Shown here piece after piece: positions 56,496 through 63,400 of a DNA stretch of 64,000 nucleotides (positions are counted from its first letter, which is position 1; every line of letters begins with the position of its first letter). Made by a program: the position numbers and the translations under genes. Location of the stretch: the NCBI GenBank assembly GCA_900473745.1, contig UCMW01000007.1, positions 496,001 to 560,000 on the forward strand. Direction: 5' to 3'. The DNA is from Hyphomicrobiales bacterium. GTDB taxonomy: Bacteria > Pseudomonadota > Alphaproteobacteria > Rhizobiales > Rhizobiaceae. The notes beneath the pieces are model-generated. The model worked only from the letters and a program-made list of their open reading frames with translations, did no database searches and was not told where the DNA came from.

Positions 56496-56692
56496 CTCCC
56501 TAACTCCGTTCAAACGGGGCAAACCTCAGTCCCTCGCCTAAAGTCGAAGGACACTCCGATCGCGGACACGAACAGAAGTAAGGCCCCCTGTCTAGTCCAG
56601 CAGTCGAAGCATGTGACGGTTTTCGAACAGGGAGAGACGGCTTAAAACGATTTTTGTTGCAGCGCACACAGGCTGAGCGGAGCGGCACGGAT

Positions 56693-56717
56693 GGAACAAT
56701 TCGATCGGCACCCTGTT
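56693..56717 (+). promoter_or_regulatory. Candidate EcfG promoter (GGAAC-N16-TGTT)
   Basis: GGAAC at 56693-56697 and TGTT at 56714-56717 are 16 bp apart; one mismatch to the CGTT -10 motif. The DUF1328 start is 31 bases beyond. Confidence 0.6.
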
Positions 56718-56747
56718 GTCTGGTGGAACAGCGCAAGGGAGACACAC

Positions 56748-56912
56748 ATGCTGCAATGGATCCTTATCCTTCTTCTCATCGCCGCAGTCGCAAGCCTTCT
56801 GGGCTTTCGCGGTGTGGCCGGCGCTTCCGCCGGCATTGCAAAAATCCTGATTTTCATCGTCCTGATCGTCATGATCATCGCGCTGTTTACGGGCGTGATC
56901 ATCGTCGCCTGA
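56748..56912 (+). CDS. DUF1328 small membrane protein, copy 1
   Basis: A 54-residue protein with two hydrophobic segments around the conserved [16 protein letters not shown]. Members of DUF1328 are short inner-membrane proteins, often stress-induced, function unknown. AAGGGAGA precedes the ATG at 56748. A candidate EcfG promoter lies upstream and a strong terminator downstream. Paralog of the gene at 59184. Confidence 0.87.
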   Translation: MLQWILILLLIAAVASLLGFRGVAGASAGIAKILIFIVLIVMIIALFTGVIIVA

Positions 56913-56931
56913 CAGCGCTCGGATAGACAGA

Positions 56932-56970
56932 AAAAAGCCCGCAACTCCGATGGTGTCGCGGGCTTTTCTT
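56932..56970. terminator. Bidirectional terminator
   Basis: AAAAGCCCGC (56933-56942) and GCGGGC with TTTT (56958-56967) form a GC stem with A and T tracts on the two sides. It serves both the DUF1328 gene and the convergent Crp/Fnr gene. Confidence 0.88.
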
Positions 56971-56988
56971 GTCCTTTGAGGGGCTGGT

Positions 56989-57744
56989 TCAGATGAAGGG
57001 TCTGACTCGTGTGTCTTCAGGCTTCCATTCGGCGATATCCTGAAGCCCCACCGGATCAAGTACATCACAACCCCGATCGCGCCATCGGATCAATCCGCGA
57101 TCCGCAAGCTTCTTCAGCGTTTTGTTGGTGTGCACGATGGACAGACCAAGAGTATCGGCAAAGTGCATCTGCGTCACCGGAACATGCCGCTGATTGTCCC
57201 CCAGAATACCGGCGCTCATTCCACGGTCGAACAGGAATGCCAACAGATAGGACGCCCGTTCGAGTGCCGAACGACGGCCGATGCTGAGCAGGTGCTCATC
57301 GAGAATGGATTCTTCGCGTGCTGCGAGCCATGTCAGATCGAAGCTTAGCCCCGGATGAAGCTCGAACAGTGAGAACAGCCGGCTACGTTCGAAGACGCAA
57401 AGCGTCATCGGCGTCAGCGCTTCGACCGAGTGCTGCATCTCTGCCATGACGGCCCCCTGCAGACCCACCATGTCGCCGGGCACGAGATAGTTCAGGATCT
57501 GCCTGCGCCCATCCTCGAGGATCTTGTAGCGAAAGCCCCATCCGGACAGCACGGTGTAGAGATGAGCGCTGCGTGCCCCTTCGACGAGCACGGTGGTGCC
57601 GGGATCGGCGAGCAGCTCCCCGCGCTTGAAGGTCGAGACGAATTCCAGCTCCGAGTCGGAGAAGGGCCGGAACCGTTTCATGTGTCGCAGCGGACACTCG
57701 TAGCAACTGACCCTTATCGGATTTTGGCGCGGTTCGATTGCCAT
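56989..57744 (-). CDS. Crp/Fnr-family transcriptional regulator
   Basis: A 251-residue regulator with a cyclic-nucleotide-binding-like domain (LVEGARSAHLYTVLSGWGFR, residues about 50-70) and a C-terminal winged helix (MHFADTLGLSIVHTNKTLKKL, near residue 200). The N-terminal SCYECPLRHM holds two cysteines only, too few for an Fnr iron-sulfur cluster. ATG 57744 follows GAGGTGAT. The position among stress response genes suggests a role in that network, but no target site can be read. Confidence 0.88.
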   Translation of the reverse strand: MAIEPRQNPIRVSCYECPLRHMKRFRPFSDSELEFVSTFKRGELLADPGTTVLVEGARSAHLYTVLSGWGFRYKILEDGRRQILNYLVPGDMVGLQGAVMAEMQHSVEALTPMTLCVFERSRLFSLFELHPGLSFDLTWLAAREESILDEHLLSIGRRSALERASYLLAFLFDRGMSAGILGDNQRHVPVTQMHFADTLGLSIVHTNKTLKKLADRGLIRWRDRGCDVLDPVGLQDIAEWKPEDTRVRPFI

Positions 57745-57865
57745 TGGATCACCTCGTTTGCCTGTCATCATGTTCCGTATGGAACAACAGAACTTCGATA
57801 TGTCTTTTTTAAATGACGCTGATCAGGTGGAGCCTCATAAAGCGCCTCTGACAGAAGGAAATTTC

Positions 57866-58228
57866 ATGAGCCCTGCGCCGCTCCGTGTTCTCGTTGCAGA
57901 GAACCAGTACTTGATCGCCATGGAGGTGGACCGGTTGCTTGTCGAGGCTTTGCCATGTGAGGTGACGATCACCCCATTGGCGCATCTTCGCGAAACACTG
58001 GCCAGGGAAAAATTCGATGTCGTGATCGTGGAAGCGGTCTTGGCCGAACCAGAAAACATTGAGCGTACGCGCGCGATCATGGAGTCTGGAGCGAGACCAG
58101 TCTTCCTGTCGTCTTACGACCACCTTGCTATCAGGGGAACAGTATTGTCCGCGCATCCCGTGGTCGCCAAACCGCCGCAATCCGAGGAACTGGCTGCGGC
58201 GGTGTTGGGAGCGGCGCATCGTCGCTGA
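57866..58228 (+). CDS. Receiver-like protein lacking the phospho-acceptor Asp
   Basis: A 120-residue protein with the size and order of a response-regulator receiver domain. The first acidic site reads LVAENQYLIAMEVDRLL (normally EDE), the phosphorylation site reads FDVVIVEAVLAEP with Glu where Asp is expected, FLSSYD supplies the Ser/Thr position, and VVAKPPQ the conserved Lys. The first helix resembles the receiver of PhyR. A Glu in place of Asp can mimic phosphorylation. Start at 57866 has AAGGAAA upstream; longer starts (57758 or 57800) are possible. Convergent with ecfG, two bases apart. Confidence 0.78.
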   Translation: MSPAPLRVLVAENQYLIAMEVDRLLVEALPCEVTITPLAHLRETLAREKFDVVIVEAVLAEPENIERTRAIMESGARPVFLSSYDHLAIRGTVLSAHPVVAKPPQSEELAAAVLGAAHRR

Positions 58229-58230
58229 CC

Positions 58231-58797
58231 TCAGACGGCAAATGCCTTCTTGATCACCGCAGAGCTGTGTGCGTCCGGACCATAATCGCCCTCACCACTC
58301 ACACCCAGAATTTCCTGCAGCTTGTTGCGTGCGCGATTGATACGGCTCTTGATGGTGCCAACGGCGCAACCGCAGATCTCGGCCGCTTCCTCATAGGCAA
58401 AACCTGATGCACCCACGAGGATGATGGCCTCACGCTGGTCGCTTGGCAATTGGTCGAGTGCACGCTTGAAGTCCTGCAGGTCGAGCGAACCATACTGTTG
58501 CGGATGCGTGGACAACTGCGAGGTAAAGATGCCGTCCGTGTCGGACACTTCACGACCGCGCTTGCGCATCTGCGAATAGAACTCGTTGCGCAGGATCGTA
58601 AACAGCCAGGCCTTCATGTTGGTGCCGGGTTCGAAATGATCCTGCTTGGCCCACGCCTTCATGATCGTATCTTGCACGAGATCATCTGCCACATGGTGAC
58701 GTCCTGTCAGGGACACAGCAAAGGCACGCAGATTCGGAAGCGCTGCCAGAAGGTCGCGCTTGAAGGAGTGGTCGGTCGACTTATCGCCAACAGTCAT
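58231..58797 (-). CDS. ecfG: ECF sigma factor EcfG (general stress response)
   Basis: A 188-residue sigma factor with region 2 (VADDLVQDTIMKAWAKQDHF, LFTILRNEFYSQMRKRGRE) and region 4 (LPSDQREAIILVGASGFAYEE, AVGTIKSRINRARNKL). Its sequence and its coupling to nepR identify the alphaproteobacterial general stress sigma factor (RpoE2/SigT). It directs polymerase to GGAAC-N16-CGTT promoters, several of which occur nearby. Overlaps nepR by four bases. Confidence 0.93.
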   Translation of the reverse strand: MTVGDKSTDHSFKRDLLAALPNLRAFAVSLTGRHHVADDLVQDTIMKAWAKQDHFEPGTNMKAWLFTILRNEFYSQMRKRGREVSDTDGIFTSQLSTHPQQYGSLDLQDFKRALDQLPSDQREAIILVGASGFAYEEAAEICGCAVGTIKSRINRARNKLQEILGVSGEGDYGPDAHSSAVIKKAFAV

Positions 58798-59003
58798 CGA
58801 GCAGTGTCCTTGATGCGGTTATCTTCGCCGGCCTGGCGCTCAGCCATGTCCAGACGCTCGAGAAGCTGGAGAAACCGTTCCGGTATCCCCTCTTCCTGCA
58901 CCGATTGATAGTATTCGCGTAGTTGCGCAGATACGCCCGGATGAAAAGCCGCCGCTCCTGGCAGGCCGTTCGAGACAGGCGTTTTCTTCGAATGTTCTGT
59001 CAT
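58794..59003 (-). CDS. nepR: NepR anti-sigma factor, copy 1
   Basis: A 69-residue protein whose core GVSAQLREYYQSVQEEGIPE followed by RFLQLLERLDMAE is the NepR domain that holds EcfG inactive until phosphorylated PhyR binds it. The frame is open to a GTG at 59096, but an exact EcfG promoter sits inside that extension (59038-59062), so the start at 59003 is chosen; ATG 59027 would be almost leaderless. Four-base overlap with ecfG keeps anti-sigma and sigma synthesis matched. Confidence 0.9.
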   Translation of the reverse strand: MTEHSKKTPVSNGLPGAAAFHPGVSAQLREYYQSVQEEGIPERFLQLLERLDMAERQAGEDNRIKDTAR

Positions 59004-59037
59004 AGGGTCCAACGGGTTTGATATCATGTCGCCCGAC

Positions 59038-59062
59038 AACGCACCGAAGCCGTTAAAGTTCC
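59038..59062 (-). promoter_or_regulatory. EcfG promoter of nepR-ecfG
   Basis: On the minus strand GGAAC (59062-59058), 16-base spacer, CGTT (59041-59038). It gives positive autoregulation of the sigma factor and places transcription start near 59031. Confidence 0.82.
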
Positions 59063-59129
59063 ACTGCGCAATAGATTTCTGAGCGACTTCCGCCACTTGC
59101 CATCAGCCTCGCGAAACCGTGATCGAAAT

Positions 59130-59154
59130 GGAACAAAGACCGTCACTCGACGTT
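59130..59154 (+). promoter_or_regulatory. EcfG promoter of DUF1328 copy 2
   Basis: GGAAC (59130-59134), 16-base spacer, CGTT (59151-59154), followed by a GGGAG ribosome site and ATG at 59184. Confidence 0.85.
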
Positions 59155-59183
59155 TTTCCGGCATCGAAACAGGGAGACTTCAA

Positions 59184-59348
59184 ATGCTTTATTACGCCCT
59201 CGTATTTCTCGTTGTCGCACTGATCGCCGGTGTCCTCGGCTTTGGTGGCATTGCTGGCGCCTCAGCCGGCATCGCCAAGATCCTCTTCGGTATTTTCATC
59301 ATCCTCTTCCTGATCTCTCTCGCCATGCGGCTGTTCCGTCAGGCGTAA
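59184..59348 (+). CDS. DUF1328 small membrane protein, copy 2
   Basis: A 54-residue protein, [20 protein letters not shown] at the start then [16 protein letters not shown] and a second hydrophobic segment. Same family and length as the protein at 56748 with the GASAGIAKI core conserved. GGGAG precedes the ATG. Exact EcfG promoter upstream. Confidence 0.9.
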   Translation: MLYYALVFLVVALIAGVLGFGGIAGASAGIAKILFGIFIILFLISLAMRLFRQA

Positions 59349-59371
59349 TTGGAAGCGCGGATCAAAAGAAC

Positions 59372-59408
59372 AGGCCGTGCCCCAAGGGCGCGGCCTTTTT
59401 TTCTTTTA
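59372..59408 (+). terminator. Terminator after DUF1328 copy 2
   Basis: AGGCCGTGCC and the facing GGGCGCGGCCT form a GC stem followed by a T-rich tail (59395-59407). Confidence 0.88.
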
Positions 59409-59418
59409 GAAAGCAAGA

Positions 59419-59610
59419 TTAGAATACGATCCAGACTACAGCGACGAACAACACGATCAAGATCACACCGAGTATCGTGGCGGTAAAAGAGCCGTAGCGA
59501 GGAGGAACCTGCGATTCGAGATCCTGATCCAGGCCGGCTTCTTGGGCGATGTGACGGTTCTGCTCGTCGATACGCGAAGCTTCGGGTGGCAGGGAAGAGG
59601 GTGAATTCAT
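59419..59610 (-). CDS. Small C-terminally anchored membrane protein
   Basis: A 63-residue protein with a polar N-terminal half (RIDEQNRHIAQEAGLDQDLE) and one C-terminal membrane helix (FTATILGVILIVLFVAVVW). GGAG lies upstream of the ATG, and its start overlaps the stop of the preceding gene by four bases, so both are made together. No family recognised. It lies in the EcfG-controlled operon starting at 59970-59994. Confidence 0.75.
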   Translation of the reverse strand: MNSPSSLPPEASRIDEQNRHIAQEAGLDQDLESQVPPRYGSFTATILGVILIVLFVAVVWIVF

Positions 59611-59942
59611 CGAATTGCTCCATAGCGCTCGCCCGGAATCGGCGGCACCAGAGCCTGAGCTTCGGCCGGACCAGCCGTGTCCACGGAAGCATCGAGAGCG
59701 GTCAGCTTCTCGGGATTAATCGTTTGACGAATGTTGCGCCCAGCGACCAGATCGGCGGCAACCGGGAAACAGTCGCCATAAATCACGTCGGCCATGGCTT
59801 TGGCGCGCTGAAGTTCCTTCGGCAGCGCCTGGTAGCAAGCCGCGTCGGTATCGTAAGAAATCACCGCAACCGGATCCTGCAGACAAGTCGTGTCTTGCGG
59901 ATGGCAGGCCACAATGACCAGAAGGGCAGCCATACTATTCAT
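59607..59942 (-). CDS. Hypothetical protein with N-terminal signal-like segment
   Basis: A 111-residue protein starting MNSMAALLVIVACHPQDTTC, a short hydrophobic stretch with cysteines that could be a signal or lipoprotein-like leader. The rest contains DTDAACYQALPKELQRAKAM and several cysteines (CLQD, ACYQ, DCFP) suggesting disulfides in the periplasm. GGAG precedes the ATG and an exact EcfG promoter lies 28 bases upstream. Family not recognised. Confidence 0.72.
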   Translation of the reverse strand: MNSMAALLVIVACHPQDTTCLQDPVAVISYDTDAACYQALPKELQRAKAMADVIYGDCFPVAADLVAGRNIRQTINPEKLTALDASVDTAGPAEAQALVPPIPGERYGAIR

Positions 59943-59969
59943 GATCGGTCTCCGTGTTACTCAAACGTT

Positions 59970-59994
59970 AACGCAGAGACTTGACGGAGGTTCC
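59970..59994 (-). promoter_or_regulatory. EcfG promoter of the 59942-59419 operon
   Basis: On the minus strand GGAAC (59994-59990), 16-base spacer, CGTT (59973-59970), 28 bases before the start codon at 59942. Confidence 0.83.
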
Positions 59995-60022
59995 GGGTGC
60001 ACCTTTTGAGGCGAAAATGGGC

Positions 60023-61084
60023 TCAGGAATGAATGAGCGAGTGAATGAACCTCAGCTTGTCAAACACGGGCTCTGAAAGGACGAAGGGGTAGAGATCCGG
60101 CTGCCCCATGCTTCGGTTGATACTGTTGATCGCAAGCGTCAGTGGCACCCAGGCGCGGATGAGCGCTTCCGCTTTCTCGACAGTATAGCTGTCGAAGGTG
60201 CGCTTCAGTTCGATCTCCGGCATGTTTGCTTCTACATCGGGATTGGTTCTAAGCCCGAATGCGTCGGCGGTGTCCAGAGCATCGACGATATGGAAGTAGT
60301 GGGCAAAGGTTTCCGCGAAATCTTCCCAGGGGTGACTTGCCGCATAGGCAGAAATGAAGTTGCTTTCCCAGCCTGCAGGTGGTCCTTCCGAATAGTGGCG
60401 CTCAAGGGCTGCGCCATAATCCTGGCGCTCGTCACCGAAGACGGCACGGCAGGCATCGAAGCCGCCCCGATCGCGCACAAGGACGTTCCAGTAGTAATGC
60501 GCGACCTCGTGGCGGAAGTGACCCAAAAGCGTCCGGAAGGGTTCGCCAAGTGCCACCCGCCGGGCTTCCCGCTCGGCATCGGAGGCCTCGGCGATATTGA
60601 GCGTGATCAGACCGTCGGCATGGCCAGTCAGGACTGGCCCCTCTCCGCCGATCGCTGGGTCATCGGCCAGGAATTCGAAGCCGAGCCCGCTGTCGGGGGC
60701 CGCTGTTCGCGTGGCGAGCGGCAGCTTGAAGCGGAGCAGTGAGTAGAAAAGTCCGCGCTTAGCGAGTTCGATCTTCTGCCAGTTCTGCAGATTTTCAGGG
60801 ATCGACAGATCCGGAATGGTGACGTTGTGCCGGCAGGCGACACAGAAACCGCTTTCGTCGCCATCGTCGACGAGCCAGTTGCAGCCGCCGAGTGCCGCAT
60901 TTGCGCAAGGACTGACGTGGGTCGGAAGGATCTCGCCGCGATCGAGGACATGGGAGCCCGAGACATCGAGCGCCACCATGTCGAGCGCTGCCGGGCGGAA
61001 GGCGAGGCGCGCACCGCAGGTGACACAACCGTCATTTTCGAAATGCACAACATTGGCGCAATTGCTGCAGCTGAACAGGCGCAT
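60023..61084 (-). CDS. Zinc-ribbon putative metallopeptidase
   Basis: A 353-residue cytoplasmic protein. Residues 1-90 hold cysteine pairs CSNCANVVHF, CVTCGARL, SPCANAALGGC and FCVACRHN typical of zinc ribbons; the zincin motif HEVAH (in LLGHFRHEVAHYYWNVL) is near residue 215 and a conserved WEDFAETFAHYFHIVDAL follows. This matches the putative zinc-binding metallopeptidase family Mx. Proteolytic activity is not proven. ATG 61084 is chosen at the start of the zinc ribbon; the frame extends further. Confidence 0.82.
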   Translation of the reverse strand: MRLFSCSNCANVVHFENDGCVTCGARLAFRPAALDMVALDVSGSHVLDRGEILPTHVSPCANAALGGCNWLVDDGDESGFCVACRHNVTIPDLSIPENLQNWQKIELAKRGLFYSLLRFKLPLATRTAAPDSGLGFEFLADDPAIGGEGPVLTGHADGLITLNIAEASDAEREARRVALGEPFRTLLGHFRHEVAHYYWNVLVRDRGGFDACRAVFGDERQDYGAALERHYSEGPPAGWESNFISAYAASHPWEDFAETFAHYFHIVDALDTADAFGLRTNPDVEANMPEIELKRTFDSYTVEKAEALIRAWVPLTLAINSINRSMGQPDLYPFVLSEPVFDKLRFIHSLIHS

Positions 61085-61130
61085 GGACTCGTCTTCTCTC
61101 AGGTAGACGCCGGACCGGGCGCGGGCGGGA

Positions 61131-62120
61131 TCAATCGAAGATTTCGAGCGGGAAGCGCAGCTCGTACCGCACGCGCCCATCGCTCAATTCATGTTTGGCC
61201 TCACCATTGACCGAGGACGGGACGACTCGCTCCAGAACGGTGCTGCCGAAACGGCCCGCCTTGGAGTCTTCATCACCGCGTGGCGTGAAAGGCTCCGTCC
61301 AGATGATCAACACTGCAGGACCGTTCTCCGTATCGAACTTTTCGCACGAAACCTCGATGGGCTGTCGCCGTTGCAAGAATTCCCCATGACTGACGGCATT
61401 CACCACGAGTTCGTGAAGGGCCAGCCCGATATGCAGCGAAGCGTTCGGGGTCAGCAGCACGTCATCGCCCGAAACTTTTACGAGATCCGCGTTCTCCTGG
61501 ACGTAGCGATCGACCTGCTGCTTCAGGAGGTCGCGGAAATAGGCTCCGCGCCAACTGGAATCGGTGATCAGATCCTGCGACTGTGAGAGCGCATGCAGCC
61601 TTCCGCGGAACTTGCCGAGGAACATATCGAGCGTGCCGGAATAGCGCGCAGTCTGGGATGCGATGCTCTGGATGATGGCGAGCAGGTTCTTCGAGCGGTG
61701 GCTGACCTCGCGCAACAACGCCCGCAGGAGCCTCTCGCGTCGCCGGTCCTCGGTCCTGTCGATCACCACGGTAATGAGGTGCAGGTCATGGTCCGTCATT
61801 TCAACCATGCGACAACGGAACTCGAAGAAGGTGTCGTCACCTGCCTCGACTTCCAGTTCCGCCCGGTCCCCCGACTTCAACAGCCCGGACTTCAGATCGG
61901 CCAGTTTCTGCCCGATCTCAGGTCCAAAGACAGCGCTGTCGGAAGGAACCGTACCCGGCGGCAGACGCCACCGAGCCGGCAATGAAGTTATGCATACATA
62001 TGTGCCGTCCTTATCCTGGAGGATAAGGCTGGCGCCCATGTCGATGAGCGCGGTTATGAAGAACTCCCGCAGCTGTTCGTCGCCGCGTTGAGGTTCAAAC
62101 CATGTCAGTCGATGTACCAA
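61131..62120 (-). CDS. HWE/HisKA_2-type sensor histidine kinase
   Basis: A protein of about 329 residues: an N-terminal PAS-like sensory part (DMGASLILQDKDGTYVCIT), then the phospho-acceptor His in LLREVSHRSKNLLAIIQSIA and an HATPase domain (LHIGLALHELVVNAVSHGEF; FGSTVLERVVP). No membrane segment, so a soluble kinase. It lies directly downstream of phyR on the same strand, making it the natural candidate for the PhyR kinase. The start is uncertain: TTG at 62120 has GGAG upstream; TTG at 62177 would add 19 residues. Confidence 0.85.
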   Translation of the reverse strand: MVHRLTWFEPQRGDEQLREFFITALIDMGASLILQDKDGTYVCITSLPARWRLPPGTVPSDSAVFGPEIGQKLADLKSGLLKSGDRAELEVEAGDDTFFEFRCRMVEMTDHDLHLITVVIDRTEDRRRERLLRALLREVSHRSKNLLAIIQSIASQTARYSGTLDMFLGKFRGRLHALSQSQDLITDSSWRGAYFRDLLKQQVDRYVQENADLVKVSGDDVLLTPNASLHIGLALHELVVNAVSHGEFLQRRQPIEVSCEKFDTENGPAVLIIWTEPFTPRGDEDSKAGRFGSTVLERVVPSSVNGEAKHELSDGRVRYELRFPLEIFD

Positions 62121-62202
62121 GTGTCCTGCTCCGCCGTCGTTCGGCTTGTTGGCCCGGCGGGCAGCATGGCGCTGCAACCTCGCCCATCATCCTCGTCTAA
62201 AA

Positions 62203-62997
62203 CTAAGCCTGCTCTGCTACACGCTCATTGAAGAACAGTGCCTGGCTGATCAGGGCCTTTACCATGTCAGGGTTGAAAGGCTTTGTGACGAGGAAGGCGG
62301 GCTCGGGCCGTTCGCCTGTCAGAAGGCGTTCCGGGAAAGCCGTGATGAAGATGACCGGGATCGTGTCGACCTTGAGGATGTCGTTGACCGCATCAATGCC
62401 GGACGACCCGTCGGCTAGTTGGATGTCGGCCAGCACCATCTTCGGGCTGGTCCGCTTGTAGAGGTCTACGGCTTCTGCATGCGTCCGGGCGATGCCGGTG
62501 ACGCGATGCCCGAGATCCTCGACCATCTGCTCGATGTCGAGCGCGATCAGCGGCTCATCCTCGATGATCATGATGTCGGTCGCGACCTGGCGGGAAATCT
62601 CCATCGACGCCTCGTTGAACAGGGCGTTGAACTCGCTTTCGCTGACGCTGAGGATGGCAGCCGCCTCGGTCGTGGAGAAACCTTCGACGGTGATCAGCAG
62701 GAAGGCATGGCGCGCACGGGTCGGGACGGAGGCAAGGTTTGCGGCGGCTCGCTTTTCCCAGGCGAAGGGCGAGATGATCTGGGGAAGCTCGACCTTTGTG
62801 GAATCGTAGATGGTCACGAACAGCTTGTAGAGTGCCACTCGATCATCACCAGTATCCGGGAAAATCGAAATGTCGGCGATGAGCGCTTCAAGGACGGCAG
62901 CGACGTAAGCGTCTCCAGATGTCTGCGAACCGGTGACGGCGCGCGCATATCGCCTCAGATAGGGAAGATGGACAGCGACGCGGGCAGTGAGGGACAT
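62203..62997 (-). CDS. phyR: PhyR general stress response regulator
   Basis: A 264-residue protein with an N-terminal sigma-like domain (LTARVAVHLPYLRRYARAVT; TRARHAFLLITVEGFSTTEA) that mimics EcfG and a C-terminal receiver (IMIIEDEPLIALDIEQMVED, phospho-acceptor Asp in MVLADIQLADG, Lys in FLVTKPF). Phosphorylated PhyR sequesters NepR and frees EcfG. ATG 62997 has GGAG eight bases upstream; an earlier start at 63009 lacks support. An exact EcfG promoter precedes it. Confidence 0.94.
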   Translation of the reverse strand: MSLTARVAVHLPYLRRYARAVTGSQTSGDAYVAAVLEALIADISIFPDTGDDRVALYKLFVTIYDSTKVELPQIISPFAWEKRAAANLASVPTRARHAFLLITVEGFSTTEAAAILSVSESEFNALFNEASMEISRQVATDIMIIEDEPLIALDIEQMVEDLGHRVTGIARTHAEAVDLYKRTSPKMVLADIQLADGSSGIDAVNDILKVDTIPVIFITAFPERLLTGERPEPAFLVTKPFNPDMVKALISQALFFNERVAEQA

Positions 62998-63041
62998 GCA
63001 GTTCTCCAATCGATATGGAACAAGGTGCGGACTCGGTTAAA

Positions 63042-63066
63042 AACGTGGAGCGAAGAAAAAAGTTCC
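63042..63066 (-). promoter_or_regulatory. EcfG promoter of phyR
   Basis: On the minus strand GGAAC (63066-63062), 16-base spacer, CGTT (63045-63042), 45 bases before the phyR start. The GGAAC is one arm of the palindrome at 63056-63085. Confidence 0.83.
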
Positions 63067-63074
63067 GGCCCTGT

Positions 63075-63099
63075 GGAACTTTTTTGCATCCGAAACCTT
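63075..63099 (+). promoter_or_regulatory. Near-consensus EcfG promoter of the second nepR
   Basis: GGAAC (63075-63079), 16-base spacer, CCTT (63096-63099), one mismatch to CGTT. It is divergent from the phyR promoter; the two GGAAC boxes form perfect 11-bp inverted arms (63056-63066 and 63075-63085). Confidence 0.5.
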
Positions 63100-63148
63100 A
63101 TAGGCGTAAATCTCACCCGGCCTAGCAAAACAATGGAACTGGATAAAC

Positions 63149-63340
63149 ATGGCTGAAGGCCCTGCGGACAAGTCGGCGAAATCGAAAAAGCCCTCCGATG
63201 CACAGCGCCAGAACGCCAATGCGATGATCGCTTCCAAACTTCGAGGCTATTACGACGGGATCATTGAGGAGGGAACACCTTCCCATCTTCTCGAACTACT
63301 GGAACGTTTGCACGAAGCGGAATCCAAGGCAAAGAAATAG
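63149..63340 (+). CDS. Second NepR-family anti-sigma factor
   Basis: A 63-residue protein with a lysine-rich start (ADKSAKSKKPSDAQRQNANA) and the NepR core IASKLRGYYDGIIEEGTPSH followed by LLELLERLHEAE, which aligns residue for residue with the core of the NepR encoded at 58794-59003. It is divergent from phyR. Some rhizobia have two NepR paralogs (RsiA1 and RsiA2 in Sinorhizobium meliloti). It may bind EcfG, a second EcfG paralog elsewhere, or PhyR. Confidence 0.85.
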   Translation: MAEGPADKSAKSKKPSDAQRQNANAMIASKLRGYYDGIIEEGTPSHLLELLERLHEAESKAKK

Positions 63341-63400
63341 CCACGATCTTGCAAAAGGCCAGCATCTCCCGACATTGACCCGCAATCTTTCAATCCGCGG

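Noticed and set aside
63130..63160. GGAAC at 63131 as an EcfG promoter for the second nepR
   Set aside because: No CGTT-like element at 16-17 bases, and it would start transcription inside the coding sequence.
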